Below, one piece after another: positions 50,905-63,475 of a DNA stretch of 64,000 nt. The DNA lies in NCBI GenBank assembly GCA_009760855.2, contig WPIO01000001.1:18503501-18567500 (forward strand), read 5' to 3'. The position numbers were made by a program, and so were the translations under genes. The notes below the pieces were generated by a model. It saw only the letters and a program-made list of their open reading frames with translations. It did no database searches and had not been told where the DNA came from. Position 1 is the stretch's first letter, and every line of letters begins with the position of its first letter. The stretch comes from Cristatella mucedo. Its lineage: Eukaryota; Bryozoa; Phylactolaemata; Cristatellidae.

Positions 50905-51690
50905 ATATAATAATACATCTGTATAGCGCCATCAGAGAACTTAATCTCTTTATAGACACTTCACATATCATGCACTGGAAGCATGGTCGAATAATTAGTG
51001 GCAGTTCGCTCAAAGACAACAAGCTAAGATGGTTAGAGGTGATATGCACAGGGGTCAGCATGCAAGTATGGTTAGTGGCAGCATGCACAGTATCAGCACG
51101 CATAAGCACGTAAAGGACAAATCACATAGACCCGCTAAATGCTGTGATAACTAGATTCATTTTTAGCTTATTTTTTAAATGTCGTCAAGTCAGGGGATGT
51201 CGTGACGCAAGTCGGAAGTGAGTTCAAGGCTTTGGAAGCATACGAGCTAAAGGTGCGGTCTCCAAAGAATTTGACGATTGTACGAGGTTTAGCTAAACGA
51301 CTAGATTCCGAAAAGCGAGTGGTACGATGCTTAGACTGGTGGGGCAGTAGATCGGATAGGTAGGCTGGAGCCAGAGAATGAAGGGATATAAAAGTGAGTG
51401 ACGGAACCTTGAAGTCGATGCGTTGTTTGACTGGGAGCTAGTGCAGGTCGGCGAGAAATGGTGCGACGTGGCAACTCCGACGCGCACGACATACAATCTA
51501 GCCTAGCTACAGAGTTTTGAACTAACTGTAAGCTAGTAATTGTACAGGCCGTTAGACCAGCAAGCAGTGAGTTGTACAAGGCTAGGTGGGATGTCCCAAA
51601 TGCATGGACCAATTTAGAGGTAGTATCCCTGTCTAAGCAAGCCCGAATTTTAGCAATGCTATGTAGTTGAAAGTAGGCAGACTTGTCTGT
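50905..51690 (-). mobile_element. LINE-A copy, about 0.79 kb
   Basis: ATAATAATACATCTGTATAGCGCCATCAGAGAACTTAATCTCTTTATAGACACTTC marks the 3' end. The ORF2 end is broken into frames across 51200-51690, including ARLDCMSCASELPRR, FRHSLLYPFILW and TACTITSLQLVQNSVARL. It extends to the SYFQL..I-equivalent near 51690. Inactive. Confidence 0.75.
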
Positions 51691-51699
51691 CGTAATCTT

Positions 51700-53090
51700 A
51701 TCGCACTCCGCGAAGCATGGCGAGTGATTAGTGAGAGGATCCGATAGGCAGTCTGGTCACTTGGCATGACTCTCAGGATAAGGATAATGAACAAATTTAT
51801 TTCGTAAGATTCAAAGGATCTGTCTCCCTGGGTCTTTGCAAGCGTCGAGGCATAGAGGATGGATTCGGCAAATAAATCAATTGCCACAGCTTACTTGAAA
51901 TGCTCAATAGCCAAAGAGTCAAACGAGCGATTTACAGCGAGTTTTCCTTTGTCACAGGGTGTCCCAGCGGTGGCCATGCTGGCGAGGCGAAATGCCTTTC
52001 TACAGCAGCCTACCGGCGTATAGCATGTAAGTCGGTAGCTTTGCTGCTGCTTTGAGAGTTTTGCTAAAACAAAACGCCAAGTTACTCCATGCGATGCTCC
52101 AATATAAACTCGTTCGTGAGTCACATGTTATGTTTTTATATTTGCTCATTTTGATTCAATTACCAGTCCTGCTGAGCCCACTCAAAGGTGATCTCGGTGT
52201 GTTTGCAAGGCAGCCCTAACTTTCCAGGATAGGCGTGCCAGACACCGCGGCCTGCGAGCTAAAGTGACGATATGCGTCTATGCCGCCGTCTATGCTAGCT
52301 GTCGGAGCCACAGAATGTATTGCTTGCTTCGTAGCTACGTTACCAGCTGCGGCACTCAACTTTAACTCGCGGTCTCTGGCTGGCTCTTCGTGCGAACCTA
52401 CTATGTTCTAATACATTCTAAGTAGACAGTTAGGCTGTGCAGCGTAGATAAATCGAACGTTGATTGTGTAGATAAGTCAGAAGCGCGAATACATTCGACC
52501 GCACGCAGGCACCGTTCGGTGCCCTAATTCCACCCAAAGAGCCTCGTTCTGGCATCGAAGGTCTTGATAAACGTGAAATAAAAACGTATTCGTCTTAGAC
52601 GGCTGTCTGATTTACCCACCCCTCCCCGCCCCCCCGCACAATCGGAGCCTCGTGGACCGTCGCTGTGGGAGGCACCGACATCGCTTCTGCGCGATTCTCG
52701 ACGTCAAAATGCACGCCATCCTACTTCAAAGGCCAGCGAGGTGGCTCCAACGTTGCGTCTACGGGTTAGGGTACAGATTCTAGCTCGCAGGCCAGGCACT
52801 CCCAGGAGAAAGGGGCTCGTCGGGAAGTTCAGGGCTAGCGCACTGGTCACCCGCCGCGTGGAATGATATCATTCTCTTCAGCGTGTTGCCTGGGCGAGAG
52901 GGCCTGGCATCCTGCACAGTCTCCTTGTCTGGCCCTGGCTCTGAGAGGCGACCGGTGACGTATCGAGTCAGCGAACAGACGGCGCTCGCGCCCCGATCCT
53001 CAACACCGAAGACCTCAGGAGGCAAGCCAGATACTTCCCTAGATGGCTCCGCGGGCGAGACGGTTGGCTGGATGGCTCTGTAAGCGAGAT
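51700..53090. other. No supported gene
   Basis: Mixed composition. Frames at 52780-53083 are open on both strands. Near 53040-53110 a short degenerate tandem (GATGGCTC repeats) precedes an inverted repeat. Confidence 0.3.
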
Positions 53091-53107
53091 GCTCCGCCAG
53101 ATGGCTC

Positions 53108-53162
53108 TGCTAGCGCGCGCGGAGCCGAAGCTGCCAGGCAATGCCTGGCGCGCGCGCTAGCA
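53108..53162. repeat. Perfect 14-bp inverted repeat with inner palindrome
   Basis: TGCTAGCGCGCGCG (53108-53121) and CGCGCGCGCTAGCA (53149-53162) flank 27 bases. Those 27 bases themselves contain the palindrome GCCAGGCA/TGCCTGGC, so a cruciform or RNA hairpin is possible. Confidence 0.85.
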
Positions 53163-54872
53163 ATGCCTGCCGCTGCCAGTGCGCCGAGGTAATATCCTGA
53201 TTCATTCCTTTTATGTCGCTAGCGGTGACTAAGACCGCAGTCCGCAGCCGGCTAATAACGGACAGGCAATTGCCTATTAAGCTTCGCTCTCGCCGAGCGT
53301 GCGTGCGGCGGCGGCGGCCTCCTCGCATAAATCCGCTCATTGATTTCGCGCACGGACTCGAACACCTGGCGTCACTCCTTTGCGTCGCCGTCTCGCCACC
53401 GCGCCGCAGCTGAAAGCTTGGCGTCAAATCGGCTATCCCGCACGTCGTCCCATGCGATGAAGTAGCACGGCATCGCCTCGCTCGACGCACTTTCTATAAC
53501 GCATCGGGGGCGAGCGGTAGTGGGCGCAATGAAACGCGAAGGAGGCCCGCGGGTACAGGCGAGCGAGCGCTAGGTTTGCATGCATACGGGCATCAAGCAT
53601 CAATCCGCAGAGAGCTAGTCACCGTAGAAAGGGAGGGAGAGGATCCAAGGAATGGAGTCAGACAAAGGGAAGTAGGGTAGAGAAACGGTGTGGGAGACAA
53701 CGGGAACGAGAGAGAACAAGGGAGGGGGCGGAGACGAGGCGGAGGTGGACGGGGAGACGGGAAACAAAGGCAGCGATAGACAGAAACAGAGAAGGGAGAT
53801 TTCGAGTCACGCCGCACGGGGCGATCCGACGAGCGATGGGTGAGTCACGCCGCATCGTCGACGTCGTCGGTCGATACTCCTCGAGTCTCCCGACAGCTTG
53901 GCAAATAAAGAGCTCGCGAACGAGGCCGAGTTTCGCGGCCACGTCACGCTGATCTGTTTAGTGCGACGCGCGTCTAAAGAGGCTCAGAGTAGTACTGGCG
54001 CCGGACTCGTGGCGTCTTCGCTCGTCCGTTTGCATCGAGCGAGCCAGCGAGGCATCTACCTGCCGCTGGCAACAGCGAGCCGCTGCGGCAAGCTTGTAGC
54101 TCAGCGCACCCCGATCCGCGCTAGCTGCCGCCGCAGTCGCCTCCGACCTGAGAGCTCGGCGGCCGACGAGCAGTCGGCTGACCCGGCTGCTGGGCCACCA
54201 ATCGCGGCGCCATTGGCTGCGTGGCTCCGGCTCACGAGGAAGCTAACGCTTAGCCCCATTAGGGCAGCTCCGCCGCCGCCGCCGCCGCGGCAGACCTGTT
54301 CTACGATCTCTTCAGCGCAGCAGCGCACCGCTGCTCTGAGCAATGCGCGAAACGCACGCACGCATCCTCTGGCACCGCTAGCGTCGCTACCGAGTCCGGA
54401 AGATCAGAGGAGGCTTCGAAGCAGCCGCACTCCAGCCAAGGTTCGCGCGCGCGCGGGCCAGCGAAGCGGCGGGCCTGCAGCGACGACCGATCGAATCTGC
54501 CTGCATTCGAGCCAATGTAAAGCAGTTTTCAGCACACGTTCGCTGCCGCCGCAGATTTCAGACGCGGACCGGCGCCGGACGCAGCAGCGATCCGCGTTCC
54601 GCTCCTCGCGCGATCGCTTCGCTCCGGCGTCGAGCGGAACGATTTCGGCGGCGGCGCGTGACCGGCGCGGCCGCCGCCGCCGAAACGGAACGGCGCGGGT
54701 TTGCCACGTTATGAATGCAGGACGCAGACCGTGTCTGTCTCGCTCTGTCGGCGTCGCTGTGTCGATAAGGCGCGGCTGCGGCTGCTGCGGTGGCGGCGCC
54801 GGCGACGACGGAATAAGCGACCGCGCGGGCCGATCTCCGGACGCCGACCCTGACTGTCTCGCCTTTTGCGCT

Positions 54873-54914
54873 GCTGCGGCGGTCGGCTGCGCCGCCGCAG
54901 CCGACCGCCGCAGC
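54873..54914. repeat. Perfect 18-bp stem, 6-base loop hairpin
   Basis: GCTGCGGCGGTCGGCTGC (54873-54890), loop GCCGCC, then its exact reverse complement at 54897-54914. It lies in the CpG-rich tract. Confidence 0.9.
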
Positions 54915-55018
54915 CGCGCCCCGGAGGGCAGACAGATAGCGGCTACTGCGGACGCATTCAAGTCGATAGGGCGGCGCAGCTTCGTTTAGCGATCGGCGGC
55001 CGTGGTGCAACGCCCCCT

Positions 55019-55050
55019 CGCGCGGCGGCAGCGGCGGCGGCGGCGGCGGG
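55019..55050. repeat. (GCG)n microsatellite
   Basis: GCGGCGGCAGCGGCGGCGG and further GCG units. Confidence 0.85.
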
Positions 55051-55560
55051 CTGATCGATATTTCGCTCAGCTGCTAGCCGTTTGCGGTCGTTCATAAAAG
55101 ACGCTCGCTGAGCGCTCGCGCCTCTCTCGCGCCATTTGCGGCGGCAGCGCTGGATCCGCGCAGCGCTCGCGCTGCTGCATGCTCTCTGCTCCTCGCCGCC
55201 CTCGTGGACGGCATCGGCCGCCGGCGGCGGTCCAGGCGAGGCAACCTTTCATCTGTGGCAAGGCGGTGGCGGTCGGTGCTGTTGAGCGTCGAGTTCGGCC
55301 CGGCTTCAGGGCCGCGTCGTCTGTCGGAGCTGTGGTATGCGTCGAGTGGTGCTGCGTTCAGCAGTGGCCCGTCTTTGAGGAACGGACAGCGATCGCGTGG
55401 CGATCGCCGGCGAGTAAACCCAGGCGTGAAATCTGACTGGGCCTGGCCCAAAAAAAGGGCCGCCGACAAAGCTGTGAAGCGCTGCACCCCGATCGCTGCC
55501 TTGCTGTTCCGAAACTTTGGCTCGTAATAATAATAAAGGGCCGCTGATTCAACTAGCTCG

Positions 55561-56005
55561 TATTTATGTAGCGCAGACACTGGGCGCAGACTTGGAAGCT
55601 ACAGCTCATCGAAAGCGGAGCTCAGCAGACGCTCAGTGAAAACCGATAAAAGTGGACCCGCTGTTTGTTCGTGGCCTCTGGCAAAGCGTATTTGCGGGTT
55701 GCTCGACGGAATCGTCTCGATGCGAATAGCGCTGCGGCGGCGCGATCCTGCATTGGAGTTGGCCGAGGGCGGGGCGGGATCGTGGCATTATGGCTAATGC
55801 GCGCGAGCACTTTTCGACGGATCTCGATCGCACTGCGCGAGCAGCCCACTCTGGGCTAAAAAGTGTGAGCGGCGGCTGCACTGTCAGCCGGATGTAAGAT
55901 GCACTAAAGATCGCCTCTAAGGGATATCGGAGGGCTCGGACGAAAGAACAACGACTTGTCATACCTTCATCGGGAGTTGAACCGCGGTCTCGGAAAGCAG
56001 AGTAA
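55561..56005. other. Nothing recognised
   Basis: The start (GATTCAACTAGCTCGTATTTATGTAGCGCAGACACTGGGC, from about 55548) resembles the SINE-1 tail end, but the match fades quickly. Otherwise no feature. Confidence 0.3.
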
Positions 56006-56076
56006 GTGGAGCGAGCCTCATGACGTTTGTGAAGCGCCAGAATAGAGACCAAGTTCTCTTAAGCGAAATACAAATG

Positions 56077-56079
<3 letters not shown>
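56006..56079 (+). mobile_element. SINE-2 3' end
   Basis: GTGAAGCGCCAGAATAGAGACCAAGTTCTCTTAAGCGAAATACAAATGAATTATATATA is the shared LINE/SINE tail followed by (TA)n. The tRNA-like head is poorly preserved. Confidence 0.6.
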
Positions 56080-56688
<609 letters not shown>

Positions 56689-56691
<3 letters not shown>

Positions 56692-57645
56692 TTGCGGCAG
56701 CAGCTGGCTGCTTCTGTGGCAGCATGTACTTGCTGTTGGCGGTCATTGCTGAAGTCTGGCAGCTCGCCCGCCCTCTTGCTGAGCTGAGTCTGCCCTGCTC
56801 TTTGATTTCATTACTACTTGTTATTCTAACCTGCGGTAGCTGCGGCCATTCTCCGCTTGAGTCCACTTTGAGCACTACGTACGTACGCGCACGCACTTGC
56901 CCGCCCTCTTGCGCACCGCCGTGCGCTTTCTCGCGGTCCGTGCGCCCAGTTCACTCTCAAGCGACCGGCGTCTCCTCCACTCTAATGCAAGCATCGAGCT
57001 ATCGATCCCGCGAGAGCTGGAGATCGTTGGGGGCGGGGCGTGAGGGCGGAGGCCGGCTGGCTGCCGCTGCCGACGCAGAGGAGGCCACGACGCGCTTCTT
57101 AACCGACGCGACGTCGTCGACTAGGTAGAATACTCCTCGCTGTTTCCTCTAGACCGAGTCCGAGTTCTGCCGTCGGAGAGTGGCGTCCAACTGCGTACGC
57201 GCTTCGTTCATTTGCAGCTCCAATCCGAAGCGGAGCCGAGTCGCGCCGCCGATCGATGGGGCATACGGGAGTCGAAGGACGGCAGCTCAAGCGTGGCAGC
57301 CGAGAGACCGCACCAGCGCAGCGCTAAGCGCGACGTCCGGCCTCGCGCGTCGAGCACCTGCCACACATATGGTGGGCGTGCATTCGTAATGGGACGGCGC
57401 GACCTCTGGGAGTTTCTCGGCCCACCGTGGCAGCGCTTGCTTTTAGTGGAAAGGCGCTCGGCGGCAGACGAAGAAGACGCACGCGTCTTTAGGTTTTTGT
57501 CGCGCTAGATGCGGCGATATTCACTGCATCTCGCGGGATCTCGCGGGAAGTCGCTGAGGGGATCTGCGCCTCAGTGAAAGGAGTGACTCAGCGAATCCAA
57601 TCCACTGCACCGAGAGACGGCGGCTTGCGCAGACGCGGGCAGCGG
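56689..57645. other. CpG-rich DNA, no supported gene
   Basis: A plus frame of 147 codons (56685-57128) begins in the AT repeat and is hydrophobic then Arg/Ser-rich. No domain recognised. The region ends at the LINE-A copy. Confidence 0.35.
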
Positions 57646-57649
57646 CCAC

Positions 57650-59250
57650 AACGACCCTGGACAGTGCTCGACCATTTCTCGGCTACTCTCGCCGCTCGCC
57701 AAGTCTTCCAGTCTGGCTGTAGAGCTAATCCCTTCCACAGAGTCAGCATTGCTTAGGGTGTTCAACGACCTACTTAGGAATGCAGACATGGGTACAGTGT
57801 CTCTACTTGTTTTGCTCGATCTTTCGGCAGCTTCTGATACTATCGATTACCAAGTTCTTATAGAGCGCCTCTCACCTCGCCTGGGCATCACTGGCACTGC
57901 TCTACAATGGTTCAGGTCCTATCTAAGTGGGAGACTCCAGAGTATTGACGTGAATGGACAAAGATCATTCGAGGTACCTCTGAAATATGGGATACCTCAG
58001 GGCTCCGTGCTATGTCCGGTTCTTTTCACGGTTTATACTCTTCCTCTTGCCGATGTGATTGCCAAGCACAATCTAGGCTTTCACTTCTATGCGGATGACA
58101 CTCAGTTGTATCTTTGCTTTGATCCCTCCCAGCCTTCGAGCACCTCGAATTCTCTCAGCTCACTTGCTGCATGTATTGATGACATCCGCACATGGACGGC
58201 AGCAAATTTTCTAAAACTGAACGATGATAAAACTAACTTACTAGTTATGGGCAAACCCAGTGTGATTTACAAATTGGAAAGGCTGACGCTCAAAATTGGC
58301 TCTGCCAGCATATCTCCCGTTGAATCAGCTCGAAATCTAGGTGTCATATTCCAAAGTGACCTCTCGTTAGACAACCACATCAGCTCCACAGTCAAGGCTG
58401 CCTACTTTCAGCTATAGAACATTGCTTAAATTCAGGCTCGTTTAGATAAGGATACCACGTCCAAGTTGGTCCATGCATGTAACATCCCGTCTTGATTTTT
58501 CTAACTCACTGCTTGCTGGCCTACCGGCATGTGCAATCAGGCGATTACAGCTGGTGCAAAACTCGGCAGCTGGGCTTGTCTGTCGTGAGCGTCGCAGTTG
58601 CCACATCACACCACTTCTCGCTGACTGGCACTGGCTACCAGTCAAGCAACGATCGACTTCAAGGTTTTGTCGCTCACTTTTAGGTTCCTTCATTCTTTGG
58701 CTCCAGCATATCTCTCAGATCTACTCCCCACCAGGCCAAGCATCGTACCACCCGCTTTTCGGAGTCTAATTTTTTAGCAATACCTCGTACAAACCTCAAA
58801 TCCTCTGGAGACCGTGCATTTAGTTCGCATGCTCCCAAAGCCTGGAACTCCCTCCCGACTTGCGTCAGAACATCCCCTGACTTGAACACATTTAAAAATA
58901 ACTAATTTATTTATTATTATAACACCTATTTAGGACAGCATTTCGTGGGTTCCTGTGATTCGTCCTTCATGTGCTTATGCGTGCTGACACTGTGCATGCT
59001 GCCACTAACCACACTTGCATGCGTCAGTGAATATCACTCCTGTTATTCGTGTTGTTTATCAAGCATGATATTTTGTGCCTTGTGCATGTTACCCCTAACC
59101 ACGTTATTCATGTTGTTTGTTTATCAAGCATGATGTTACTCACCATTCAATCGCTCTTCCCTTTGCAGGAAATGTGAAGCGCATACAAAGAGATTAAGTT
59201 CTCTGAGGGCGCTTTATCAAGTGCATTATTATTATTATTGTTATTAAGTA
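57650..59250 (+). mobile_element. LINE-A with most of the reverse transcriptase domain
   Basis: Longest LINE-A copy. From about 57749 to 58417 one frame of 222 codons covers the reverse transcriptase palm. Motif A is VLLDLSAASDTID (first catalytic Asp present; Ser replaces the usual Phe). Motif B is GIPQGSVLCPVLF. Motif C is FYADDTQLYL. Motif D is NFLKLNDDKTNLLVMG. A frameshift near 57735 separates it from the upstream ATLAARQVFQSG part. A TAG at 58415-58417 then interrupts the chain, which goes on in other frames (LPACAIRRLQLVQNSA, HWLPVKQR, FILWLQ) to 58770. The 3' UTR and (ATT)n tail end at 59248. The endonuclease domain is absent. Inactive, but its partners elsewhere show the family was once busy. 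Confidence 0.88.
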
Positions 59251-59534
59251 GCAATGGCGCCTGTGCGTGCCGGCGGTCGGTCGTCAGCAGCCAGCGAACC
59301 GCAGCCTTGCCCTGTGCCTCAATTTGAAATTTTCGTTCGGCAGATTAGACAATTGAAAGGTAGACGAAAAAGTCCTCTCTCCCCTTTCTTCCCAGATGCC
59401 AGTCCTTTTATGCGTTTTTTTTAGTTCCAAAAATAACTCGTCATCCTCCTGCGCCAAGGAAAGCAGCCGTGCTGTCGAGATTTGGAGGCTTTTTAAAAGA
59501 ACGGACGATCGTATCCACGGCAAGAGCGCTTTGT

Positions 59535-59695
59535 CCTGGTTTGGCCCAGAGGTTAAGGTGCTCGATTTTGACGACCGAGTTCAAGGTTATCGAATTCACC
59601 GGCCGAGGTCATGGGCTAGAGCCCGGAGGCATATGTGAAGCACATGAATAGAGATAAAGTTCTCTCAGAGCGCTATACAAATTATTTATATATAA
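59535..59695 (+). mobile_element. SINE-2
   Basis: A box TGGCCCAGAGG (59542-59552), CCGAGGTCATGGGCTAGAGCCCGGAGGCATATG (B-box region), AAGCACATGAATAGAGATAAAGTTCTCTCAGAGCGCTATACAAATTAT, then a TATATA end. Confidence 0.75.
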
Positions 59696-59759
59696 ATTAT
59701 ATTATTCAAATTATGCAAAGAAAGGAAACAGCTGCTGTTGTCTCAAGACTGTTGCCGCT

Positions 59760-59930
59760 GATATCCCTGTCTTAGCCCAGGCGTAAGACATTCGCACTTT
59801 ACGACCCAGGTCGTGGGTTTGAGTCCTGCTTTGGGCATCCTTGATTTCCGCGTGCAAACGGTGGTGATGACAGTTTAGGCTCCGTGGTCGCTATATAAAT
59901 GAGGCTGTTAAATCACCTAGCCATTCATGT
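59760..59930 (+). mobile_element. SINE-1, plus-strand copy
   Basis: CTTAGCCCAGGCGTAAG (A-box region), CGACCCAGGTCGTGGGTTTGAGTCC (B box GGTTTGAGTCC), GGTGGTGATGACAG, CTATATAAATGAGGCTGTTAAATCACCTAG and a T-rich end. Confidence 0.7.
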
Positions 59931-61490
59931 ACTTTTTGTTTTTATCCCAGCCCGGGGTCACTGTACTTAGTCACATGACTGTTGTTCAGTGACGTGCTTC
60001 GATAAGTGCTCCAGTATTAATCGAAGCATGCCAATTAGAATCGACTTGTGACGGGTAAGTCTAATTGGTGCCCCCGAGCTGTATAAATGGCTGGATGTAA
60101 GCATAATTAAGGCGATGCTAGCTCTCGCGAGGTATACCGCGCGAGACAGGACCGTGAATTGCTATAAGCGTGCATAAAATAAAACTCATCAGAACGACAA
60201 AATTCGCGTAATTCTCGATCGGGTTCTCTCACTGTCTCACCCTGTAACTAATGTATAGGATCTCCTCTTATCTTATTCCTAATTTTCCACTCCATCTCTC
60301 CACCTCTTTCTCTTTTCTCTCGGTCTCTTTCTTTCTTCTCTCTCTCTCTCTCACTCTCTCTCTCTCTCTCCCATTACTCTCTATCTCTCTTTCTCTCCCT
60401 CTCATCTCTCGCTCTCTTTATCTGCCTTAATCTTCCTGCTCTCACTCTCGAAATCTTTCCCTAGCTCGCTCGCGTCGCTCTAGCTCAGCGCCATTTCTAT
60501 CAGATTTATCATTAAATCTCGGAAATGATGCTTAAAATTCAGGGGTACCATTTTTTTACTTGTTATTTCAAAATGTACGGTGCAGCCACTTTTTAACAAG
60601 CCAATGCCAGCCGCAGCTTTTCTGTTAACGCAGCAGACGAGCGTATATGTAAATGTCACTAGCTTTCTAAAAGCAACTCTTTGGAAGTAGCTTTCAGGTC
60701 ATAAACGTGTGAGAGAATACTCTCTAAACGCTACTAATACAATTACGGCCCAGAGGCAGCAGAAATCAATGGGGAAGCATTAATACAATGTGGGACTTAT
60801 TAGCGCCGACTACCTTGCTTGAGCCATACAGAGCCGCACCGCTGTGGAACATTGCACCGCTCAAGCAGAGAGAGTATCTAAACATTTATTTACGAAATGA
60901 AAGCACCTGCAGAGAGAAGACGCACCGAAGATAATTACCAGATGCACCGGCGGGTGCAGTGCTAGTGCGATATTGGTCGGACGGCTTTTACTCGATCCAG
61001 CCAATCAAGCGAATCCGGCCAGACGCGAGGGCTGAAGGCAAAGTGGGGGTGGGTGGGGAGGCGCGCCTGCGCGTAGCCACAATGCAGTACGCCTCCAAAG
61101 CAAGCAACTGCTGACATATTTCCCATTAGAGAAGAAGCGTCGAATGAGACGAACGCTACTTTCGACTATTTCTCTCTTGACTGTGCTCTCTCGCTAGTAC
61201 CGCGTGACGTCAGAGGCCGCTTAAGCGGCGCCGCCTGAATCGCAGTCCGACTCAGCGGACGCAGCGGCTTCTCAGGGCACAGCTCCGATGCACAGCGGTG
61301 TGGCGTGGCGTCTTACCTCGCCTCCAGTGCAACGGAGCTACCTCGAGTCACTAATGGCGCCGTTAACTCATGCGACGTCTGTTGTGTTCGTGTAGTTCTT
61401 GTGTCATGTGTTCTAGTCTGTTCGAGTCGTTCGAACAATAAGTCGGGTGCTTCGACATATACACGACTGTAACTAGCATTCCTGCGCATA
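59931..61490. other. No supported gene; pyrimidine-rich tract inside
   Basis: CT-rich imperfect repeats occupy about 60290-60430. The rest holds short open frames only. A TATAAAT-type sequence at 60081 has no gene to go with it. Confidence 0.35.
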
Positions 61491-61495
61491 TTAGC

Positions 61496-61672
61496 ACCAC
61501 ACTTGCATGCTGACCTTGTGCATGTCACCCCTAACCCATGCTATTCTTGTTGTTTATTGAGCATGCTACCACAAACCATTCGATCGTGCTTCCTTTGCTG
61601 CAAATGTAAAGCGCCTCGACAGAGACTGAGTTCTCCTGGGGCACTTTATCAAGTGTATTATTATTATTATCC
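61496..61672 (+). mobile_element. LINE-A tail fragment
   Basis: CACACTTGCATGCTGACCTTGTGCATGTCACCCCTAACC, GCAAATGTAAAGCGCCTCGACAGAGACTGAGTTCTCCTGGGGCACTTTATCAAGTG and TATTATTATTATTAT. It abuts the Gypsy relic. Confidence 0.75.
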
Positions 61673-61689
61673 CGGTCGAGAATCGGAAG

Positions 61690-63300
61690 GCGGGCACCAA
61701 AAAATGTGGGCTTCTTCGTAGCCTTACTGCGTCAGCCAAGCCCAACGACTCGACGGTGATCTTCGATAGGATCAAGGAACTGTTTAAAGGAAACCACTAG
61801 CCGTCGCCGCTAGAAATCGCCGAGGCTTAAAAAGTTCAGTGTTGACGTCAAAAGCCTGGTGAGTCAATGCGAAATTTTGTGTCACAGCTAAGGGTCCTTG
61901 CAATGAACTGCAACTTTTTTGGCTTGTTCGAATGCAACGCCTTAGTGAACCAGCTGTTACACGGACTTAGCTCTGACGAAACTCGCTTCAGGTTGCTGTG
62001 CGAGCGAGGCTTAACGCTTGACACAGCTATTAAAATTGCAAACGCCGCCGCAAATCGCGGAAAGGAGCCCAGCTCATCGCCCAACCTCATTTAGACAGCG
62101 ACCGCAATTTTGACGAGCTTCGCTATCAGCGTCACACCGAACGGAAGCCCGGCGCTTCTTGCCGGGCTCGCCGGGATCACCAGAGGCGGGACAGTCGGCA
62201 CTTGAAAGAAAGCGTGTGGTTTATTTGTTTGACAGTCGGCCACCTTCAGAACGTCTGTCGAATGAAAGGGAAGTCGGCGGGGCTTTTATGACTGAAGGGC
62301 AGAGCGCCTAACGGGGCAGATGCAAACTCAGCGGAGCGGAGCGCCGGGAGCCGAATGCCGAACAGGAACTTGACACCGACTTCTTCTGATACCAAAGCTC
62401 ATCGCATTGAAGATGAATTGGAAACAATCCAAGCCATCAATGGCCAAGTGCTACCAGCCTACCTTATTAAAGTAGATATTGAGGAACACGACCTCGGAGT
62501 CCGACGCGGGTTCGAGCGTATCAACAATTCCAAAAACCGTATGTAAAAACTGTGCTCACAGCTGCCTCTCCAGACAACTTCAGCAGTACTACGCCCAAAT
62601 GGGAGTGTGCAAACCCTACAGCCAGTGGGAGCTATGTGGCCTACGGTACGCTACGGATTGATCGCAACACGGCTGCGTCTTTTACGTAGCTTCCGAGCAA
62701 GACGTTCCACCACTAGGCATAGATTGGATTGATAACTTATCCTCCACTTCTCTTGTTTCAGCGCATCTCACCGGATGTCCTTCGAGGATGTGTCGGTGCT
62801 GGTATGAAAGAACTCGGCACTCTTCAGCAGTTCTCCGGGTAATTTCGCTGGCTTAAGCGCAGCGTTGCATCTTAAACCAGGAACTGGACCTGTGCATCAA
62901 AGGCACAGGACTCTGCCTCCTTCGCTATAAGCGAAAAGTGTGAGAAGGAACGTGAACGTGAATGAGAACGTGAACGTGATGGGGCTGGAAAAAGTGATGA
63001 TGTTGTCACTAAAACGCAAACCAGCGCAAACGGGCCACTCCGGTTGTAAAAGTAATTAATCCGACGGGAGTGTTCGTCTGTGTGGTGATTATAAGGACAT
63101 GTTGAATCTTTACTTTATTGTGTACAAGCACAAAATGAAATCTATTGACGATATTCAGAAAAAAATGAAAGGCAAGGTATTGGTCACCAAACTTGATCTG
63201 TCTAGAGCCTTCACTCAGATACCACTAGAGATGTATCTCGGCAATGCCTGACTACAACGCCCGGACAGCGCTCGGGACTGGACGCTTGGGACAGCTTGCC
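61690..63300 (+). pseudogene. Degenerate Ty3/Gypsy retrotransposon (gag to reverse transcriptase)
   Basis: The gag part at about 61705-62090 reads GLLRSLTASAKP, then F.RIKELFKG, PLEIAEA and, in an open frame from 61867, MRNFVSQLRVLAMNCNFFG, the usual Gypsy capsid order. A protease/linker region near 62350-62780 is broken by stops. The reverse transcriptase start at 63063-63250 reads DGSVRLCGDYK, then KVLVTKLDLSRAFTQIPLE, with a frameshift just before it (ATPVVKV in another frame at 63030-63055). No LTRs were found, and the catalytic YVDD-type box is not reached before the SINE-2 at 63330. Confidence 0.75.
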
Positions 63301-63329
63301 TCGTGGTTAACAAATATAAATACAAATAT

Positions 63330-63475
63330 GCATACATTTAATTCATTTCTAGAGAACTTAATCTCCATTAAGACGCTTCGCGTATGCCACAGGGCTCGAG
63401 CCCACGACCTCGGCCATCAAATCTTGACCTTGGCCGGGGTGAGCAACTACCACTGGGTCAAATGGTCTCGGCTGA
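63330..63475 (-). mobile_element. SINE-2
   Basis: TTCATTTCTAGAGAACTTAATCTCCATTAAGACGCTTCGCGTATGCC, GGCTCGAGCCCACGACCTCGGCC (reversed B box) and CCACTGGGTCAA (A-box end). It truncates the Gypsy relic on the right. Confidence 0.7.

Larger units (their letters stand above)
53163..55560. other. Second CpG-rich tract, no supported gene
   Basis: High GC and CG from about 53270 to 55450, broken by a GA-rich stretch at 53625-53800. A plus-strand frame of 363 codons (53898-54989) is Arg/Ala/Ser-rich, unconserved and overlapped by minus frames of up to 185 codons, as expected from composition. It may be a promoter-type CpG island for a gene outside the window, or unannotated non-coding exons. Confidence 0.4.

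Noticed and set aside
53898..54989. 363-codon plus-strand frame as a protein gene
   Set aside because: Arg/Ala/Ser-rich composition, no domain, and equally open frames on the other strand; explained by high GC content.
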